Of a DNA stretch of 9,686 bases, positions 6,666 through 9,686 are shown in pieces. The stretch is from Paracoccaceae bacterium. GTDB taxonomy: Bacteria > Pseudomonadota > Alphaproteobacteria > Rhodobacterales > Rhodobacteraceae. The stretch covers positions 1 through 9,686 of the forward strand of contig JALQYS010000266.1 in assembly GCA_023254015.1 (NCBI GenBank). Reading direction: 5' to 3'. Positions within the stretch are counted from its first letter, which is position 1. Each line of letters opens with the position of its first letter. The translations under genes were made by a program, and so were the position numbers. The notes below the pieces were generated by a model. It saw only the letters and a list, made by a program, of their open reading frames with translations. It was not told where the DNA came from and made no database searches.

Positions 6666-7175
6666 ATGACTGACAACTCCCAGATCGCGCCCGAGATGAT
6701 GGCGCTGAAAATGGGCCTCGACATTCCCGACTTTGATCGCATCGGTTATTATGGCGCAGACTATGGCACCATGAAGCCGTTTCACCGGATCGGGAATCTG
6801 CTGTTTCTGTCTGGCCATGTCGCCCAGATCGGCACAAGGATCACCCACAAGGGACGCCTTGGCAAAGACCTGAGCACCGATGAGGGCTATGCGGCGGCGC
6901 GGCAGACCGGACTGAACGTGCTGGGGGGCATCCGGCAGGCGGTCGGCAGCCTGGATCATGTGAAATCCATCGTGCGGACGCTGAACTTCGTGGTCTGCAC
7001 GCCCGAATACGAAGATGTTCACAAGGTGTCTTCCGGGCTGTCCGACCTTTTCGTGGAAACCTTTGGGCGGGAGCGGGGTCTTGGCGGTCGGGCAACAATC
7101 GGTGTGATGGCGTTGGCGGGTGGGGTTTGTTTTGAAACCTGGGCGACGATCGAACTGCACGACGGGTGCCCATGA
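6666..7175 (+). CDS. RidA/YjgF superfamily protein
   Basis: RidA proteins are small trimeric enzymes; the best-known deaminate reactive enamine/imine intermediates produced by PLP enzymes, but subfamilies differ in activity. This 169-residue version has an N-terminal extension of about 35 residues before the fold (FHRIGNLLFLSGHVAQ), then GKDLSTDEGYAAARQTGLNVLGGIRQAVGSLDHVKSIVR, typical of the YjgF/chorismate-mutase-like branch. R142 in GGRATIGV sits where the substrate-binding arginine of RidA lies, and the chain ends with a WATIEL strand in the usual place. The start at 6666 has an AGAGGTG ribosome binding site 5 nt upstream; the frame stays open far upstream, but those codons overlap the lipoprotein gene. 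It overlaps corA by ATGA. Confidence 0.9.
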   Translation: MTDNSQIAPEMMALKMGLDIPDFDRIGYYGADYGTMKPFHRIGNLLFLSGHVAQIGTRITHKGRLGKDLSTDEGYAAARQTGLNVLGGIRQAVGSLDHVKSIVRTLNFVVCTPEYEDVHKVSSGLSDLFVETFGRERGLGGRATIGVMALAGGVCFETWATIELHDGCP

Positions 7176-8134
7176 TCGCGGCCTATCACGCCAAGGAAGG
7201 GCGGCTGATCGTGACCGACGCCCCCGATCACGCGGCGCTGACCTCTGCCGTGTGGATCGATCTATACCAACCGGACATGGCGATCGCCATCACGCTGGCG
7301 GGACTGGGGCTTGATGTGCCCAGTCTGGAAGACATGGAAGAAATCGAACTGTCCAACCGGCTTTATCATGACAATGACACCGATTATCTGACGGTCATGG
7401 TGCCAGGACAGGACGACGCCGACGAACAGGTCACAGCCCCCGTCACCTTTATCTTGTCGGGTAAGCGTCTGGTCACCGTGCGCCACCACCGGCCGCGCCC
7501 GTTTGAGACCTTTCCCGCCCGTGCCGAGAAAAGCGGGTTTGGGGTTGGCAGTCCCGACCATGTCTTCACAGGGTTGGTTCAGGAAATCATCGGACGTCTG
7601 GCAGACCACCTCGAAGGCGTCGGCCGCGCGCTGGACGAGGTGGCGCGGCTGATCTACCAGCCAAAAGGCCAAAGCCAGACCGCGCTGCAGGGGGCCTTGG
7701 TCCAGATTGGCCAACAGGGTGAAAGGCTCGGTCGGGTGCGGCTGGCACTTTTGACCCTAGGGCGCGCGGTGAACTATATCGAACCGAGTATCGCGCGCCG
7801 CCCCGGGTCGAAAGACCTTGCCAAGGCGCTAAAGACCGAGTTGCGCGACATCGACGCGCTGGACCAGCACGCGAACTTCCTCGACAGTCGGTTGGCGCTG
7901 GCCTCTGATGCGACGCTGGGCACCATCGATCTGTCACAGAACTCGACGGTGAAGATCGTGTCGCTCGTCTCGGTCTTGTTCCTGCCACCGACGTTGATCG
8001 CCAGCATCTACGGCATGAACTTTGCCGTCATGCCCGAACTGGCCCACCCGCTCGGCTATGCCGGGTCACTGGTATTGATGGCAGCATCGGCGGCAGTTAC
8101 CTGGGCGGTCTTTAGATGGAAAGGTTGGCTCTAG
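7172..8134 (+). CDS. corA: CorA-family divalent cation transporter
   Basis: CorA proteins are homopentameric inner-membrane channels for Mg2+ (some members carry Ni2+, Co2+ or Zn2+). The 320-residue product has a large cytoplasmic N-terminal domain, a long helix-rich stalk (about 130-260) and two C-terminal membrane segments (about 262-279 and 297-314). The hallmark YGMNF (GMN at 281-283) directly follows the first, and the preceding SVLFLPPTLIASI stretch is typical. The short C-terminus is basic (FRWKGWL). ATG 7172 lies in an ATGA overlap with the upstream gene; an in-frame GTG at 7166 is an alternative start. Translational coupling with the RidA-like gene is likely. The transported ion cannot be told from sequence. 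Confidence 0.92.
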   Translation: MIAAYHAKEGRLIVTDAPDHAALTSAVWIDLYQPDMAIAITLAGLGLDVPSLEDMEEIELSNRLYHDNDTDYLTVMVPGQDDADEQVTAPVTFILSGKRLVTVRHHRPRPFETFPARAEKSGFGVGSPDHVFTGLVQEIIGRLADHLEGVGRALDEVARLIYQPKGQSQTALQGALVQIGQQGERLGRVRLALLTLGRAVNYIEPSIARRPGSKDLAKALKTELRDIDALDQHANFLDSRLALASDATLGTIDLSQNSTVKIVSLVSVLFLPPTLIASIYGMNFAVMPELAHPLGYAGSLVLMAASAAVTWAVFRWKGWL

Positions 8135-8144
8135 CTCACGCAAG

Positions 8145-8163
8145 CCACCGGCGCGCGCCGTGG
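8145..8163. other. GC-rich stem-loop between convergent corA and the GntR gene
   Basis: The 57-bp gap between the two convergent stops holds CCAC and GTGG arms around the self-complementary GGCGCGCGCC, with one bulged C. No T-run follows on either strand, so it is not a classic intrinsic terminator, but it is the only structure available to separate the two transcripts. Confidence 0.35.
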
Positions 8164-8191
8164 GACGAGCAACATGCATCGCGGCGGGAAC

Positions 8192-8842
8192 TTAGGACAG
8201 CGCCGCCAGAAGATCCATCGCGGTGATCTGGTCGAACTGCACATGGCGTTGCATCAGCGTCTCGGCGGCGACGGCATCACGGGCGACAATCAATTGGGCA
8301 ATCTCCCGATGCTCGCGGGCGGATTGCGCGATGGCCCCCGCGTAATGATAGCGGGCGCGATAATAAGCCAAGAGTTTGCGGGCATTGGTCTTGATCATAT
8401 CTGTCAGGAACGGATTGCCCGCCGCCAGCGCCACCGTTTCGTGAAACCGCAGGTTCAGCTGATAATAGCCGTCAGGATCGGCATCGCCCTTCTCTGCCGC
8501 GTGGGTTTCACAGGCGACGACGACCGTCTCCAACTGTTTGGCCCAGCCCGCCGATAACCGCCGCGCCGCAAGACCTGCCGCTTGGCCTTCCAGCTTTGCG
8601 TGAACCTCTAGAATGGCAAGGAATTCTTCCAAGGTGGGGCGGAACAGGGTCGCGCCTTTTCTGGGATGCCGGCGGATCAGGCCCATCGCCTCCAACTGCA
8701 GCAACGCCTCACGCACGGGGGTTCGCGACACATTGAATTCCGCGACGAGAGCAATTTCATCAATCGGATCGCCGGGCCGCAAGCGGCCAAGATCAATCCA
8801 GGTCATGATCGTGTCGATGAGAGTTTCAGTCTGTCCGGCCAT
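8192..8842 (-). CDS. GntR-family transcriptional regulator, FCD (FadR C-terminal-like) type
   Basis: A 216-residue DNA-binding regulator. Residues 1-70 form the GntR winged helix, with the recognition region EFNVSRTPVREALLQLEAMGLI (35-56) and wing RRHPRKGATLF. Residues 71-216 form the all-helical FCD ligand-binding domain. The usual metal-ligand set is visible as N130 and H134 (NLRFH), H178 (REHREI) and H200 (QRHV); the first position is Asn rather than the commoner Asp. FCD members usually sense carboxylic acids. Start 8842 (MAGQTETLIDTIM) gives the normal family length; a TTG-initiated frame from 9061 would add 73 residues without family similarity. No strong ribosome binding site is seen. 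It is divergent from the adhesin gene and convergent with corA. Its targets are unknown. Confidence 0.92.
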   Translation of the reverse strand: MAGQTETLIDTIMTWIDLGRLRPGDPIDEIALVAEFNVSRTPVREALLQLEAMGLIRRHPRKGATLFRPTLEEFLAILEVHAKLEGQAAGLAARRLSAGWAKQLETVVVACETHAAEKGDADPDGYYQLNLRFHETVALAAGNPFLTDMIKTNARKLLAYYRARYHYAGAIAQSAREHREIAQLIVARDAVAAETLMQRHVQFDQITAMDLLAALS

Positions 8843-8961
8843 GCCCGCAAGAAAGGCCCGATTTTTCCCGCCCGTAAAGGGCAAAACGCCAAGGCTTTCG
8901 GACGACAGGCAGCAGCAGCCTCGCGCCTTGATCAGAATTGGCCCGCGCCGAAACGGCAAGA

Positions 8962-8991
8962 AATTTACCGCCTGTGCCCGGAAAACATCAA
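8962..8991 (-). promoter_or_regulatory. Candidate promoter of the GntR regulator gene
   Basis: On the minus strand TTGATG (8991-8986) is followed after 18 nt by TAAATT (8967-8962), giving 4 of 6 matches to each consensus box. A leader of roughly 110 nt would precede the chosen start. This is the best-placed pair seen, but it is unproven. Confidence 0.3.
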
Positions 8992-9054
8992 ATGTGGCCA
9001 AATTGTGGGGGGAAATATGGACGAATTGTATCTTTTGCGAATGACAGTCTGGAT

Positions 9055-9084
9055 TTGACAATCGAAAGTGCGTATCCCTAACCG
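9055..9084 (+). promoter_or_regulatory. Candidate promoter of the adhesin gene
   Basis: A perfect TTGACA (9055-9060) lies about 100 nt upstream of the adhesin start. The -10 at the right distance is poor (CCTAAC at 9077-9082 or TAACCG at 9079-9084). A much better -10-like box, TATAAC, is at 9108-9113 but lacks a -35 at normal spacing; a GACCC/GGGTC dyad abuts it. Either pattern would suit a promoter that needs an activator. Confidence 0.35.
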
Positions 9085-9145
9085 CAATCGACCCTCAAAA
9101 GTGGGTCTATAACAATGTTCCGGCTAATTTGGTCGGTTTTGAGGC

Positions 9146-9149
9146 GGAG
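9146..9149 (+). promoter_or_regulatory. Ribosome binding site that sets the adhesin start
   Basis: GGAG lies 8 nt before the ATG at 9158, a good spacing, but only 2 nt before an in-frame GTG at 9152. This favours ATG 9158 as the start. Confidence 0.6.
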
Positions 9150-9157
9150 TAGTGATT

Positions 9158-9686
9158 ATGGTTTCGGCGATTGATTTCGCCGTCCGCGATGTTGCGGGCG
9201 GTTCCCAACGTGGCACTGTAGCCGGTGAGGGCCAAGGGAATTTCATTCAAGTTGCATCGGGTGACAGCGTATCGCTGAACGTCTCGCGCGCCTCGGTGGT
9301 GGGGTATGAACAGCAGGGCGGCGATCTTATTGTCGCGCTGTCAGATGGCCGCAAGATCGTGCTGTCAGGTTATTTCGACGAAGCCGCCGGCGATGTGAAT
9401 CACCTTTATCTGTCCGACAACGGCACAATCACCGAAGTGGTCCTGTCGGAAACCGGCGATGGGATGTTGTTTGCCGATTATGGCCCGGTGCAGGGCTGGG
9501 AAAAGTGGAGTCCGCTGGATGACCTTCGCTTTGCCGAGGCCGATGGCGTTTCCGGCGGCATCATTGCGGCCGATGAACCGGCGGGACTGGCAGCCCTTGT
9601 GCCCGGACTTTTGGGTGGTGCGGGTGGCGTGGGTGCCGCGGCAGCAGTTGTCGGAGGCGCGGCGGGTCTCGGTGGTGGTGGCGGCG
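9158..9686 (+). CDS. Large surface adhesin, BapA/LapF-type N-terminal prefix domain (5' part only)
   Basis: The frame opens MVSAIDFAVRDVAGGSQRG and stays open for 176 codons to the right edge. Residues about 1-130 match my memory of the BapA/Bap/LapF prefix-like domain: SLNVSRASVVGYEQQGGDL, then DGRKIVLSGYF, HLYLSDNGTITEVVL, FADYGPVQGWEKWSPLDDLRF. A Gly/Ala-rich hydrophobic stretch (143-176) follows, as in relatives where it leads into many Ig-like repeats and a C-terminal type I secretion signal. Such proteins are usually thousands of residues long, secreted by an ABC/membrane-fusion/TolC exporter, and promote biofilm formation. No classical signal peptide is present, consistent with type I export. 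Repeats, secretion signal and exporter genes would lie beyond the window. The upstream GntR gene may regulate it. Confidence 0.85.
   Translation, partial: MVSAIDFAVRDVAGGSQRGTVAGEGQGNFIQVASGDSVSLNVSRASVVGYEQQGGDLIVALSDGRKIVLSGYFDEAAGDVNHLYLSDNGTITEVVLSETGDGMLFADYGPVQGWEKWSPLDDLRFAEADGVSGGIIAADEPAGLAALVPGLLGGAGGVGAAAAVVGGAAGLGGGGG

Larger units (their letters stand above)
8843..9157. other. Shared intergenic region between the GntR gene and the adhesin gene
   Basis: This 315-bp non-coding stretch is visibly richer in A and T than its surroundings, mainly from about 8985 to 9140. It holds candidate promoters for both divergent genes and four copies of ATTGT or its complement ACAAT (9002-9006, 9025-9029, 9058-9062, 9112-9116), two of them in near-identical AAATTGT/GAATTGT contexts 23 bp apart. 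A GACCC/GGGTC dyad (9090-9107) lies next to a TATAAC box. No credible gene is seen in it. Confidence 0.6.

Noticed and set aside
8843..9061. N-terminal extension of the GntR regulator from a TTG start
   Set aside because: The extra 73 residues look like translated intergenic sequence, and the family normally starts just before the winged-helix domain.

Overview
The window looks like a chromosomal segment from an alphaproteobacterium, most likely of the Rhodobacterales (Rhodobacter/Paracoccus-like). The GC content is high. The S10 ribosomal-protein cluster, a 391-residue EF-Tu and an iron-sulfur (6-4) photolyase of the PhrB/CryB type all fit that group. This placement is inferred from protein content; there is no 16S gene in the window.

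Layout. Positions 1-2661 (minus strand) hold the start of the S10 operon, in transcription order rpsJ, rplC, rplD, rplW, rplB, with rplB cut by the left edge. The first four genes are tightly packed (12-nt gap, then two 4-nt ATGA overlaps). A 161-nt gap then separates rplW from rplB, and it contains a strong intrinsic terminator. Positions 2913-4466 (plus) encode the photolyase, which sits between rpsJ and tuf, two genes that are often neighbours in bacterial str-S10 clusters. Positions 4586-5761 (minus) encode EF-Tu; a bidirectional terminator separates it from the convergent photolyase gene. Positions 5892-6539 (minus) encode an unrecognised lipoprotein.

Positions 6666-8134 (plus) hold a two-gene unit, a RidA/YjgF-superfamily protein and a CorA-family ion transporter, joined by an ATGA overlap. 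A convergent GntR/FCD regulator follows at 8192-8842 (minus). It is divergent from, and shares a 315-bp AT-richer intergenic region with, the 5' end of a very large surface adhesin (BapA/LapF-type N-terminal prefix domain) that begins at 9158 and runs off the right edge.

How it fits together. The left half is translation machinery driven from rpsJ and tuf promoters that look alike (TTG-type -35, 15-nt spacer, the same GGCGGGC block just before the -10). The right half is accessory: damage tolerance, ion transport, a small-molecule regulator and a biofilm adhesin. No clearly new multi-gene system is visible. The points most worth following are the terminator inside the S10 operon, the tuf promoter embedded in a perfect inverted repeat, and the adhesin with its shared regulatory region.
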